Shown: positions 35,140 through 45,468 of the stretch, one piece after another
Numbering within the stretch: position 1 is the first letter of the stretch
How the letters are laid out: every line of letters starts with the position of its first letter
The notes under the pieces: model-generated
The model's database searches: none
What the model saw: the letters and a program-made list of their open reading frames with translations, nothing else
Told to the model about the DNA's origin: nothing
Program-made: the position numbers and the translations under genes
Assembly (NCBI RefSeq): GCF_000218685.1
Contig: NW_006763293.1
Coordinates: forward strand, 2,353,968-2,417,967
From: Serpula lacrymans var. lacrymans S7.9
Taxonomy: Eukaryota; Basidiomycota; Agaricomycetes; Boletales; Serpulaceae
DNA: 64,000 bases
Direction of reading: 5' to 3'

Positions 35140-36881
35140 TCATCTTTTATGAAGTCTCAAGTCGACACGCCTCGCAGTGAGAGCGAATACGAAGACACCT
35201 AGGAAAGCGGTAGCTACTGCCAAGGGCTTCTTCAAATGAGCGGAGAGGGGTACTTTGTACGCGACCTGCATTCCGCTGCTTCAGTAATGCTAGTTGACAC
35301 CAATGACGAGTTAACTCACGTAGATAATCCCATTATGTTTGTCCGTGAGGTCTTTATACTCTAATGAAACGGCAGGCCTGCCAGTGGTGTCGAGATATGT
35401 GATATGCGTCGAAATGCTACTAGAAAGTGCAGGGAAGGGAGAGATAAATTCAATGTCGCTGAACAAAATATTAGTCCTGTTATAGATGCCTTGAAGGAAA
35501 TAATCCTTACGTAGCAGCCTCTGGTAGAACGATCTTGACTTCTGCCTCGGTGACTACTGTCCCCGGAATAACGGTCATAACGGGAACTCCAACAATGTAC
35601 TTCTCGTTCGCTGCATCCCAGCCCACCGAGTCTTCCAAAGGAGCATCCCATCCGAGCGTGTAAGTATAATTCCAGCCACCCATAATAGGGTATCGCGGTC
35701 GCATTTCAAGGACACTGAACTGGTTACCCCTAGCATTTTTTCCAACAGAAGGTGCTGTCCGCAAGTGGGAGGTGGACACATTTCCGATGATGTCATAGAA
35801 ATAGGTGTTGCGAATTCCAGCAGGAAGGTACAAGGTCAAACTCGCTAGGATGTGAGGACCAAGCGTGCGGTAGAAGTTTTGACTCTGGTGCTCCAGCCTT
35901 GAGAAATGGCCTTTCAAGCTGAGTAACGAGAATGGAATAAGTAAGCGATCGACGAAGACTATATCATAGCTTACGTTGGACCTGCATTGTAAAGGTGAAT
36001 TTTGTCCTCGATGTTGAGGTTTGATCCCCAGTGACTAATCTCAGCGGAACGTTGAAGTTTCTTGATCTCCAGGACAGGATAGTCGAAATTGTAGTGAACG
36101 ACGACAACCTGCTGGTGTTCTCCAATGAACTCGGCGTTGGATGATGAGGGTATGTTGTGGAACGGTCCGTAGGTGATCGTGGTTCCTGATTTTGTCACTG
36201 GACTTTCCAAAGTGAATTGGTCCACGTTCTCGGGGGTGGTGTACGACAAGACGGTGGGAGAAGATGGCCTGCAAAGGGCGCATAAGAACATATGATATAA
36301 CAAAACGAGTTTTCATAAAACATACTTGATTTTTGTCCGTTGCACTGCCGTGTGGTAAGGGCTAACAATGAACAAGTCGCTCTCATACTTTAGGCTTTGG
36401 GGGTCCTTTTGAGCAGCACTCTGCGGCCACGGATATGTTGCATGAGTCTGGACTGTGTCGAGCACAAGATTGATGGTCCCATTGACACCAAGTTTCTTTG
36501 GGAGAGTGACAGCAAACAAATGAGATTTGCTGTATAATATAAATGTGAATGAGTGCCAGAAGCACGCTACTGCGACGTCCCAACACACCTATCCTCGTCC
36601 TGAGCGAGTTCTTCCATTCGGAGTGCGCCCTGTTGTCCCTTTACTTTCGCCTCGATCCAGCTCGTTTTGTGTCTCTCATTCTCATCAAGAGCAATGTGAT
36701 AAACCGTTTGGCCAGGCTCGAGTGCTTTCACAGCATAAGTTGTTGTGACGTGTACGAGCGAACCTCCGAGGTCAACAGTGCGCACAATGGCGGTATTTTC
36801 AAAAGACGAATCTGCTAAAGAAAACGAAGGGGCAGACAAGGCTGCAAGGAGGAAGGAGAGAATGTGCCAGCGTTGTAACAT
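35140..36881 (-). CDS. ost1: OST1 (ribophorin I), oligosaccharyltransferase subunit
   Basis: A multi-exon gene starting at 36881. The signal peptide is MLQRWHILSFLLAALSAPSF. The lumenal domain reads FENTAIVRTVDLGGSLVHVT, YAVKALEPGQTVYHIAL, LDTVQTHATYPWPQ, YESDLFIVSPYHTAVQRTKI, YGPFHNIPSSSNAEFIGEHQ, HWGSNLNIEDKIHLYNAGPT and RPRYPIMGGWNYTYTLGWDA, all ribophorin I hallmarks. A single C-terminal membrane helix (PLAVATAFLGVFVFALTA) ends in RRVDLRLHKR. OST1 is a non-catalytic part of the ER complex that N-glycosylates nascent proteins. A GACGTGT core lies about 40 bp upstream of the start. Confidence 0.95.
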
Positions 36882-37057
36882 GGTGGTTGTGCTGGACTGC
36901 TACAAGCTAAGATTCAGGCGACGTGTTATTTGCCACTGCGCGCATACACAAGCGTTATTTATAGCACATGCTCTGCAAAGCTTGAAACATATGCTCAAAA
37001 AGCTTGTAATTCCAAGAGACAACATTATATGCTAGCACAGAAAATATAATCTATAGT

Positions 37058-38115
37058 CTACCATTGCCAAGATGCACTGGGGTTCCGCAGAGGAACATCT
37101 TCCCTCACTAAACCAGCTGAAACAATCTTTTTCAATCGTCTCTCCCGCTCGGCTTTCTTCTTCTCCTCGAACGTTTTGCCTTCCTTCAAAACAACATTTA
37201 TCCGTGAATCAGGATGCACTCTGATACCGTATTTCGCTCGTCCCTTCGGCTCAAACCGTTTTAGGCTTTTAGGTCCCTTCGAGACCCATGCTTCAGCTGC
37301 AAAGAGAAACCACGAAGAAAAAATATTAACACCGCTTCCTCATCAGAGAACAGAATAGAAACTCGTGCGCTCGTACACACGAAATAACAGTGCAGAGAAT
37401 AAAAACATACGACATACCTACGATAAGCTTAGAGGATTCCAAGTTCTTGTAGCGTATCGCATGGTCCTTGGCGGTAGCCAACATACTCTTTATGCGATCA
37501 CTTGCTCGTTTTTCACTGAACTGCATTTGCATGATAGCATGATCTATAGGCATCCCAGAAATCTGTCGACCAAGCTTGTTAAGTTTTCTATGCGAAATCT
37601 TGAAGTTCGCCGTAGAGTATTTATGCTAAGTTGAAATATTGAGAATCGTCACAAGCACATATCACTTTATAGCTAAACGCACCTCAGTATGCTTCTTGGG
37701 TTGGGGTGCAACAATTCCTCCCTTAATGACAGTGCGGGCTTCCTGACGTTTCTTCTCTTGAGTTGCTGCAACTTCAAACACACTTTGCTGGCCTTCTTTG
37801 GCGCGCTCTTTCTGGGATTGCAGGGTTTCCTGCTTTACTGGTTGCCTATACGTCGGTTGAAATTTTTCTTGAATCCATTGCAGAGGATTAAAGAAGTTCG
37901 ACGCGCTGTGACACGTCCACTTAGTATGAAATGTGGTGAGTTAAAATAGTGTACATACCTTCGACGACACTCCCATTGTATGCGAGACGACGACGCAGAT
38001 TGATTTTGCTGAATGCAATGTCTTACATGACTCGCTGCATTTAGAACACATCAGCGATGGAACCGTGAAGACTTGTGTTCTGCTTACCGGTTCGGAGACC
38101 TCTTCCCAGCGACAT
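37058..38115 (-). CDS. Mitochondrial ribosomal protein uL22m
   Basis: A multi-exon gene starting MSLGRGLRTASHVRHCIQQN (38115) and ending PLRNPSASWQW. Key blocks are KLNKLGRQISGMPIDHAIMQ, MQFSEKRASDRIKSMLATAK, EAWVSKGPKSLKRFEPKGRA and YGIRVHPDSRINVVLKEGKT. These match uL22 of the mitochondrial large subunit, including the typical '[KR]GR...YG....H' loop. An N-terminal extension of about 100 residues (SNFFNPLQWIQEKFQPTY) is normal for mitochondrial versions and serves as targeting and assembly extension. It shares a 119-bp divergent promoter with yos1. Confidence 0.92.
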
Positions 38116-38234
38116 TCTGGTAAGAGAAATGACCGTTGAAGCGGAGTCTCAAAGCTACACCTGTAAGGAAGAGTGACCACGACACTCGCTACCAACATTA
38201 TTGCGCAGAGGCAACTGCACTTTCTCGTGCAGTC

Positions 38235-38631
38235 ATGCTCACACTTGGAACTATTCTATATGTTTCGCTTCTCCTCATAAATGCCATGGCCGTGCTCAGC
38301 GAGGACCGGTTTCTCGCACGAAGTTAGTCGCGTTTGACCTTCTTACACTTTTCTATACTGATTTTTTGTAGTTGGCTGGTCTAACGCTCAGCCTCAAAAT
38401 ACAAATGCTAGCTTTCAACAGGGTTACGATCAACCGGGTTTTGGTTACGCTCAACAGGACGTAGGAGTCAAAGTCAGACTAATAAATCTCATTAGCGCAG
38501 TGCGGACGTTGATGCGCAGTAAGTCTCTCTCAATCTTTATGGAACAAATGCTTACGACTATATGTACATTAGTACCACTGATAGGTCTGAATCTAGTAAT
38601 TATCGTATATGAATTAATCCTCGGTGGTTAA
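38235..38631 (+). CDS. yos1: YOS1 / IER3IP1-like ER-to-Golgi transport protein
   Basis: Three exons (38235-38322, 38372-38518, 38573-38631) give 97 residues. The protein starts MLTLGTILYVSLLLINAMAV, then LSEDRFLARIGWSNAQPQ, a short Gln/Asn-rich linker, and VGVKVRLINLISAVRTLMRI PLIGLN ending in a second hydrophobic helix. This is the full YOS1 layout: two membrane helices and the conserved 'LSEDRFLARIGW' and 'LI..VRTLMRIPLI' blocks. YOS1 works with Yip1 and Yif1 in COPII vesicle formation. The linker is longer than in yeast. Confidence 0.95.
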
Positions 38632-38734
38632 TTCATCGTTGTCGAGCACGCTATTCATCAATACATATACTCCTCCTGCATAAATCATCCTCTCCTATGA
38701 AGTTTCGTCATATCAGAATCCTTCTTTTGGGGCT

Positions 38735-39601
38735 TCAGTCATCGCTATTGAGTCTCTCGTATTCTTCGTTAATTTGGCGAATAAAGTCAGTTGGAGCATG
38801 TCCTCCCTAGAACGCAACAGTTACACAAGACTCTTTTTAAGATTTTTAAACATCATGCTTAGCGTACCTCGCATTCGTACCAAGTTCCGTCACGGATGCA
38901 AACCTTTTCGTTGTTGATCATAATTGTGCAGCTTTTGCTGCATATAGTAAACTTTATATAAGCACAATTCATACGAGATGATGCAAATGACGCACGTTAT
39001 TCCCATGCTAATGGTGTTCTGAACACTTTCCTGTAGAAGCCGTACCCCTTCCTCCCCCTGCCCGTCTTCGCCCGCACACTGGCCTGCTGGACCGTTTTCC
39101 CACTCAATACCGGCGGCTTTGGCACAGCTCAACGCAGTTTCAGGTGTTCCAATCTTCTCTCTGCCTTGGAAGTTCTGGCACTGTAGGAAGTCCCACCAAC
39201 CAGAAGTAGATGAGTATTTGGCAGCACAGAGTTCTTGGACATTGCCTGCGCATTCCTCTGTGCCATGCATGCAAGTAACGCCATATACTGGCTCAGAAGT
39301 GTTGGGTCTGTCGATTTGAATTGAGGTCTTGTACAAGAGTGTGGCTAGTAAGGAGTGCTCACTTGGCAATGAATGTCAAAGATATGTCGACTTTGCTTCC
39401 AACCCTTTGCAATACACGGTTGAACACAGACTCGCATAACATTGCATCTGGGCAACGAGACATGACACCCAGCACAACGGGTACTTTAACATCGTCCAGT
39501 TGGTTCAGTTGACCATGCACGCTATCCTGCAAAACCAGAGGGGGCGAGAGAGCCCAAGCTGCTGTGAATAGGCCTAATAGCACCTGCAGGGACGAGAACA
39601 T
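38735..39601 (-). CDS. GILT-family thiol reductase
   Basis: A multi-exon gene starting MFSSLQVLLGLFTAAWALSP, a signal peptide. The body reads KVPVVLGVMSRCPDAMLCES, YGVTCMHGTEECAGNVQEL, WWDFLQCQNFQGREKIG, ALSCAKAAGIEWENGPAGQC, GEEGVRLLQESVQ, and the last exons KSCTIMINNEKVCIRDGTWY and TDFIRQINEEYERLNSDD. GILT enzymes reduce disulfides in acidic compartments; the CQ.F.G and DG.W blocks are diagnostic. The active-site cysteines are spaced C-P-D-A-x-x-C instead of the animal C-x-x-C, which I believe is usual in fungal and plant members. It probably acts in the vacuole or outside the cell. Confidence 0.9.
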
Positions 39602-39873
39602 GTTGGTGGATGATAAGACGCAAAATGCCCCCGTCCAGCGAACTTATTACTGCAATTGTCAAGACGCACGGTTGAGACCATTGGTTACGTCAATATTACG
39701 TAATCAGACTGAGCTGACATTACAACAACTGGCTTTTGCGCTAAGCAGGGAGACTAGTCATATTTCTCTATAGACACAGAAAGACAAGCGACCGGATGAA
39801 ATATCGTACAATTGCAGGCCTGTAAATATACTTAATTGATATGAAGATAAAAATGCATCGATAGCGTCAGGAG

Positions 39874-40714
39874 TTAAAATTCGCGTGATTGGGCTGCATT
39901 CCACCACTTTCTCGCATCAGCATCTGATAGAGGTGGCGTGAAATATCGACACCGCGACTTAAAGGCTGATGTGACGGGTTGGAGTAATTAATAAACCCAC
40001 GTTGACAATAAAGGAGAACACCACCCACCATCGAGTGATCGTTGTCGTACAATCTTCTCAACCGTCAATTCATTATGAACTTGGTTTCGCTTCATCAAGT
40101 ACATGAGATGCAGGTGATTGTGACAAGAATGATGGACATACCTTGACTTGGTCGGCAAACAAAGCTGCTTGTATTTTGCGCTGAGCTCGTGGGTCCTCTT
40201 TTAGGTCGTTAACAGCACCACGTTTTTCCTGCATTGATCGGTCAACGACGCCATCACAGTATTCTATAATTTCTGTCCGTCTCTTCCAGTTCTCTAAAAA
40301 ATGATGTAGCTCGTCATGAAGACAGGAAAGGAGATGACAAAACATACCAACTAGCTCCTTCCACAGGTACGCACATGCCTGATCTTGAATATTTCCCTTA
40401 CCAGCAGTACCTTCTCGATCCCTATCACGGAACTGAGCGTTTGAGCGATTCAACCGCATGTTGATGGTATCGTCAAGTCTGCGGTACTCTTTCAGCAGAT
40501 CTATGAGGGCGAAACAGCCATTAAAATGGAGACCGCATTAGAAAAGCCAGCTCCGCCGATACCCACCTTTGAACAGACTTAAGTTATGGCATGTTGACTG
40601 TGATACATGAACGAGTTGCGATGTCAGTGAGGGTGCTTGCACTGCTAGACTGCCCAATGGTGGTGGTGGTTTGGGTGCCATCGGGAACATGCCGAAAGGG
40701 TGCAACTGCGCCAT
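39874..40714 (-). CDS. mix23: MIX23 (CCDC58-like), mitochondrial intermembrane-space protein
   Basis: Four or five exons. The conserved parts are QSTCHNLSLFKDLLKEYRRL, DDTINMRLNRSNAQFRDRDR, QACAYLWKELVENWKRRTEI, YCDGVV, DPRAQRKIQAALFADQVK, RNQVHNELTVEKIVRQRSLD and AFKSRCRYFTPP, as in MIX23/CCDC58. Paired cysteines in helical segments suit import by Mia40. MIX23 modulates protein import into mitochondria. The intron before RNQVHNEL must use the acceptor TTGATGAAG, because the nearer ACCAAG gives a stop. The start is placed at 40714 (MAQLHPFGMF); an alternative start at 40870 is discussed as a finding. Confidence 0.88.
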
Positions 40715-41779
40715 CCTATTGGCCGGTTGATCGCCCGAGCCTCCGTAATGCCCGTCACTCAACGCATCCTAAAAAGGAAGTTGCGGTGGTTTGAGGAACT
40801 TATCAGATTTTGGCAAGTGTAGCGGACTTGTTAAGCGCTCTAGCGTTCGGAACACCTTCGATCCAGCCATGCCCTATAATTGTTTGCATTTATCGCTACC
40901 AATAGCGAAGGCGCTCTGAAGGCGCTGTATACCGCTAATAGTCCAGCTGTACTAACACAACTTCTATGAGGGTCCAGGCTGTTCAGGGCTTTTACACCTC
41001 GGCCACATCCATCTGAGATGCAGTCTCAACCAGGCTTCAACTTGCAGCTTCATCATGATCCACCGTTTGCGGACTCTCTCGCCCGTCTTACCCAGATTTT
41101 ACTTCAATTGTTAGCTCCATGATTCCTTGCTCTATTTTAGTCTGTTACAGTCTCAAATCACCTTTCTATAGCCCAATGACGCGGCTGAGTGAACTCTAGC
41201 GATGGGGTTACTTGGTGGCTCAACACGACATTCTACTGATGCCGCTCTGTCCCGAGATGAAGGCCCAAATATAACTTACCCCCACGATAAGCATGGCATC
41301 ATTTACCTGGATGCCCATGCATCAGAGTCCAGCTCAAGCTTTCAAGTGTGTCCCAAACTTTAATTGTTCTCAAAGCGCTTGCAGGGTACCACAACCCTCT
41401 TATGGCGTGTCAAACTTGCATTTTCGCAGCATGGTCATCAATATCATCAATCCGTGTAACAATAGCTTGCTCACCATGAATGCATGATGTTCCTGGGCGC
41501 TGCGAAACAGCCAGTCTCTTGCTATAATAATAATGTGGAGGCTGGGTCTGAGCACAAGTATGTTGGAAAATCCATTTCGAGAAAAATGTTAGATACAGTT
41601 GATCAAAATTTACAGATACGGTCTCCTGGTAACAAACCGAATACAATACAACTATTATCGAAACATATCCATAGTTCCATATAACCAAGAAAAATAGGTG
41701 AAGGCAGGCATAACAGCGTCCATAATAATAAAAATGAAGTCAATATCGTAGTCCAGCTACTCATCCTCTGATATGGTCA
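40715..41779. other. Intergenic, about 1.07 kb
   Basis: This gap lies upstream of mix23 and downstream of the C2H2 factor. It contains a 34-codon upstream open frame in the mix23 frame (40769-40870), a short inverted-looking GGCGCT..GGCGCT pair at about 40909-40926, and otherwise no recognisable gene or mobile element. Confidence 0.4.
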
Positions 41780-43524
41780 TCAAGTCTTAGAACTACCTTC
41801 GAGATCCCATGGCCGCACAGATTCAAAATCAGAAGGATCCTCGGGCTGCTGTCCAACTTTATGTTTCCGCTTTGATTGCCGTGGGACATAGCCATGTTCC
41901 TCGACCATGTGTCTGTGCCTCCTGGCAGGATCTTTGAAAGACATACCGCACCCGTACCGGCATTCATGTGGAGTTGACCCGGTACTGATAACGAGCGTCA
42001 GTAGAAGCCTCATCACAGCGTGAATCTACGTACTGTCCATGCATGTGCGTGTCTAACGATGTTTTCTGTGGGAAACCTTTTGCACAGACGCTGCAAACAT
42101 ACGGTCTGGTATTTCGCGTCATTAGTCACGAACACGGGGCGATGATGTCAAGTACTCACTTGTATTTTAGATGTGTTGTCTCGACGTGTCGTTTCACGAG
42201 TTGCTTTTTGGACGTGTAGTTGCAGGTGACTGGTCGACCCGAGTCTGTTACGACCCATGTACATAACCATTTTCTGCCTGAGCCGTTGAACGACAAAGTC
42301 TGGTGAGCATATTGCTCCCATTCTCCCCCACCTTCACTTTTTGGGGACGTCCTCCTAGTCGTAGGGGGAACGGCTGAACTCTCACTCGTTGTGTCTGATG
42401 GTGGGCTACTATCGTTTAACTCCTCGTGGCTATGCCAGTCGCTGCGGGGAGAACTGTTGATGCGTTTGTTAGGTGGCGGGTCATCATGGCGCGAGTTAGA
42501 CTGCGCGGCAGGCCCGCCGGGTCCGTATCTGGACGATTGAAGGTATGATGGTGATTGCGAGTCACCGCGTGATATTTGAATACGACTTGATTGACCATAG
42601 AAAACGATCAGCACAACGATTAGTGCGAAAGGGTCTAATAGCGTACTTGAGAGGTTCAATGATTCTATTCAGTGTAGACGCTGGGGGATTTCTATATCGA
42701 AAATATACATTATTGTAAAGTGAGCTTTTTGGCTGGTTGAAAGTGACGTACTCTAGGTCAGGCGATGGACTCCTTTTCTGTGGTATAGAGGCAGGTAAAT
42801 GGTGATCATGGCGAGAAAGCGCTCTTGGACTGATAAAATTGACTAAGTTCGAACTTTGCACAGAGCGGGGAACTGGACTTACGGTGTCCTCGGGGGCACC
42901 GGTTCTCGCGGAGGAGTAGACGCCGTTGAACTCGGGTTGGGGGATTCTTTGTTATAGTTGACGTAAATCAATGGACGGTGGCTCATTTGGGAAGCAGCTT
43001 GAAAACTCGGCCACATGTATGTTGCTGTGGGAGAGTTGAATACTGACAAAGAGGGGGGGTAAGATGAACCAGGTCGGTGATTGTCACCGTGGCGTAGTGG
43101 CTCATTGTGGTTAGGTTGTGGGGAGTGAATTCTGGCGGATGGGATCAGTAAGTACATGATTACATACGCAAGTATAAAACCATCTCGATTACCTATCATG
43201 GGGGATAGTTCTAGCGTTGGATGGATCTCCCGGCTTCCACGATTTAGGGAGGGTGGAAGCGCCACCTTGTGTGGAGGCGCACATTTCAGAAGGTAAATAC
43301 AACGAGGCATCTTTGTTTCGTCTAGTAGAATGCACGTCTCGATTACAGGAGAACGTCAAGAATAAACGTGGCGTTTACCTGGAAGATTTAAGGGTGCGCT
43401 CCAGTACCTCTGCTCTTGCCTTTGCTTGGGCAGGACTATCGCCAGGGGCTAACGCCCTGCTACGGTCACGATAATCCCAATCCCCGCTAGCCGTACACTG
43501 ATAGGACCTATGACGTCCTTGCAT
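41780..43524 (-). CDS. C2H2 zinc-finger transcription factor (three C-terminal fingers)
   Basis: About eight exons, resolved from the ATG at 43524 (MQGRHRSYQCTASGDWDYRD) to the stop at 41780. The N-terminal two thirds are Pro/Ser/Arg-rich and disordered (PNHNEPLRHGDNHRPGSSYP, RALSRHDHHLPASIPQKRSP). The C-terminus holds three fingers: WLCTW...VTCNYTSKKQLVKRH, PYVCSVCAKGFPQKTSLDTH and ECRYGCGMSFKDPARRHRH, followed by a basic SKRKHK stretch. This order and the 'KRHVETTHL' linker look like basidiomycete transcription factors of unknown target. The 5' end is uncertain; coding-like sequence continues upstream to about 44384. Confidence 0.75.
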
Positions 43525-44694
43525 CTCTGGTTCGTCTTCTGGATGGTCTGACACCCTGGAGAAATGAAAAGAAGTGGCGTCAGTGGCGAGCTTGCTAACA
43601 GTAGATCAGATATTATAATGAGGGGACGCATCGAGTGATCACGATAGCGATCGCTACTTGCAGAAAGCAGCTATCGAGGCGGGCACTCTAGCCAATGAGG
43701 TAGAAACACAAAAGCCCATCGGCCTCAGGGGTGATTCTTGAAGGAGCGAGATACTTGCCACAAGTGTTTCTTCCTTTTATCAAAGTTCTGTTCTTCGGTT
43801 CCGTCTGGTAGTGGTGGCGAGGTTGTGACTGATGGCATAGAGGTATGAGGGGATATGGAATGGGGCATAAAAGTTTCTCTAATAGTACGGGGTTTACTTT
43901 CGAAAGGTAGGGGTTTAAAAGCAGAATGAGAAGCTATCCGGAGGAAGTCAGAGATGTGAGGCAACTACGCGATCAACAGCTATATCCAGTTTTTCCCAGT
44001 ATTGACATGGCATCTTGCCGGAGATCTAGAAGTCTTCTTCTGTCCTGTACGTTTGAACTGAACCCCGACGTTTTGCTGAAGAGACAACAGAGACATAGCC
44101 CTTTACCAAAAAGATGCACGAGTCCATTATGTGGGAAATTAGGCTGAGGGGGGCCGGGATACAGCGCACGCCGCCGCCAAACGTATCAAACAGATCCAAT
44201 GTGGGTCCAAAGGCATATCGATCAAACGGCAACCGAAAGCTCTTACGTACCACTCGTCCGTCTGCACAAAACAGGTAGAGAAGAGGGGATGCCTGATCCT
44301 TGAAGCAAGGATCTCATTTGCGTACTTCGAACTTTGTAGTGTGGACGAGAACATCATGACCTCGGTGAATCTCGGTTTAATCACGTGTCGGTAAAGACAA
44401 TTTCCAAAAATCCGAGCTGTTTAGCGGAATATTAATTAAGGAAACCTCATTATCTTGCGGTACGAGACTAGGGTGATTAAAACGACCAACGATTCATCGA
44501 TGCACTTCAAGGTGTAGGTACGAACGGGTACACTGGTAGTACAAAAATAAATTAATACGACATCAGGCCTGACGGAACACCGCATTTGAAATAATTAGCT
44601 GTGTCTTAGTGGCTGAGGCAACGACCACGACTTACCATAAATAATACAATGGCAAAAACGACCGCTCAAGCTCTCCATAAAGGCCTCCGCGCCA
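43525..44694 (-). other. Unresolved coding-like region upstream of the C2H2 factor
   Basis: Minus-strand fragments here look coding but I could not join them. One segment (about 43755-43900) reads SVTTSPPLPDGTEEQNFDKR with a donor after LWQ. Another (about 44180-44310) reads ASPLLYLFCADGRVVRKSFR and LPFDRYAFGPTLDLFDTFGG. They may be 5' exons of the C2H2 gene, a separate gene, or a decayed copy. The phases I tried between LWQ and the exon ending at about 43557 do not match. Confidence 0.3.
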
Positions 44695-45468
44695 TCACAG
44701 ATTCATAGAATACAGGGGCGAATCGTCGGATGCGGTGGACCCACCTTCACCCGACAGACCGATTTTCGAGGTTACAATATCCGCCTTGCCATGAAATCTC
44801 AGTAAGCCTATTACTTCTGCCGCGGGATGTGTTTTTGGCATCAAACTCTTCGAAGGCTGTCGCAAGGGTTTCATGGGCCTCATAGCACGCTTGCCCAGAC
44901 TGCCGTCAGTGGCAACAGTGCTTATCACTCCTCCTTGATCTTCGATCCTCATCTCAACGTCCGAATCCTCATCTGATATAGTACCCTTTTCAGTTTCTCG
45001 ATCAAAGTCAGAGCGCCTCCGTTTGCTAGGTGATGGCATGGGGGAATAACCACCACGTGGAGCGGAGGAGAATACATCTCGAATAGCATCGTTCGCGGGA
45101 AGGGGCGATACGACTGATGTGAGACGAGCAGGTTTCTCTGGAGACGAATAAGGGGTGGTAGGAGGAGCAGATGGAGTTTCGTTGCGATAGCCCTCCAGAA
45201 CGTCTGCAAGTCGCGTCCGCAGGCGTGTCAAACGCGTTCTACACCCACAAAATAACCGAACTAAAGTAACTCACTCTTTCTGGCGCGTAAAGCCGCGTTG
45301 CGGATGCTTGCAGTCAGATCAGCAGGTAAACTATAGCATTATGTTTAACCAAGTCTTCCCACTTTCATTTGCTCAGGATACTCACTCATCAGATCTCTGT
45401 ACCTCCGAGGAGAGCATAGACACGTGCGCATGCTCTGTTAATGTACGTTTCGCGGGAGACGACAACAT
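44695..45468 (-). CDS. Hypothetical Ser/Pro-rich nuclear-type protein
   Basis: Three exons join in frame: MLSSPAKRTLTEHAHVSMLS (start 45468), DLPADLTASIRNAALRARKN, then VLEGYRNETPSAPPTTPYSS to the stop at 44695. The second intron must use the acceptor in CTTGCAG; the nearer GTGTAG would leave a 36-nt intron and a wrong frame. A helical block (ADLTASIRNAALRARKNVLE) is the most ordered part. The rest is Ser/Pro-rich with KRRRSDFDRE (nuclear-localisation-like), an acidic stretch and several SP/TP sites, which suggests a cyclin-kinase-regulated nuclear protein. I do not recognise the family. Confidence 0.65.
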
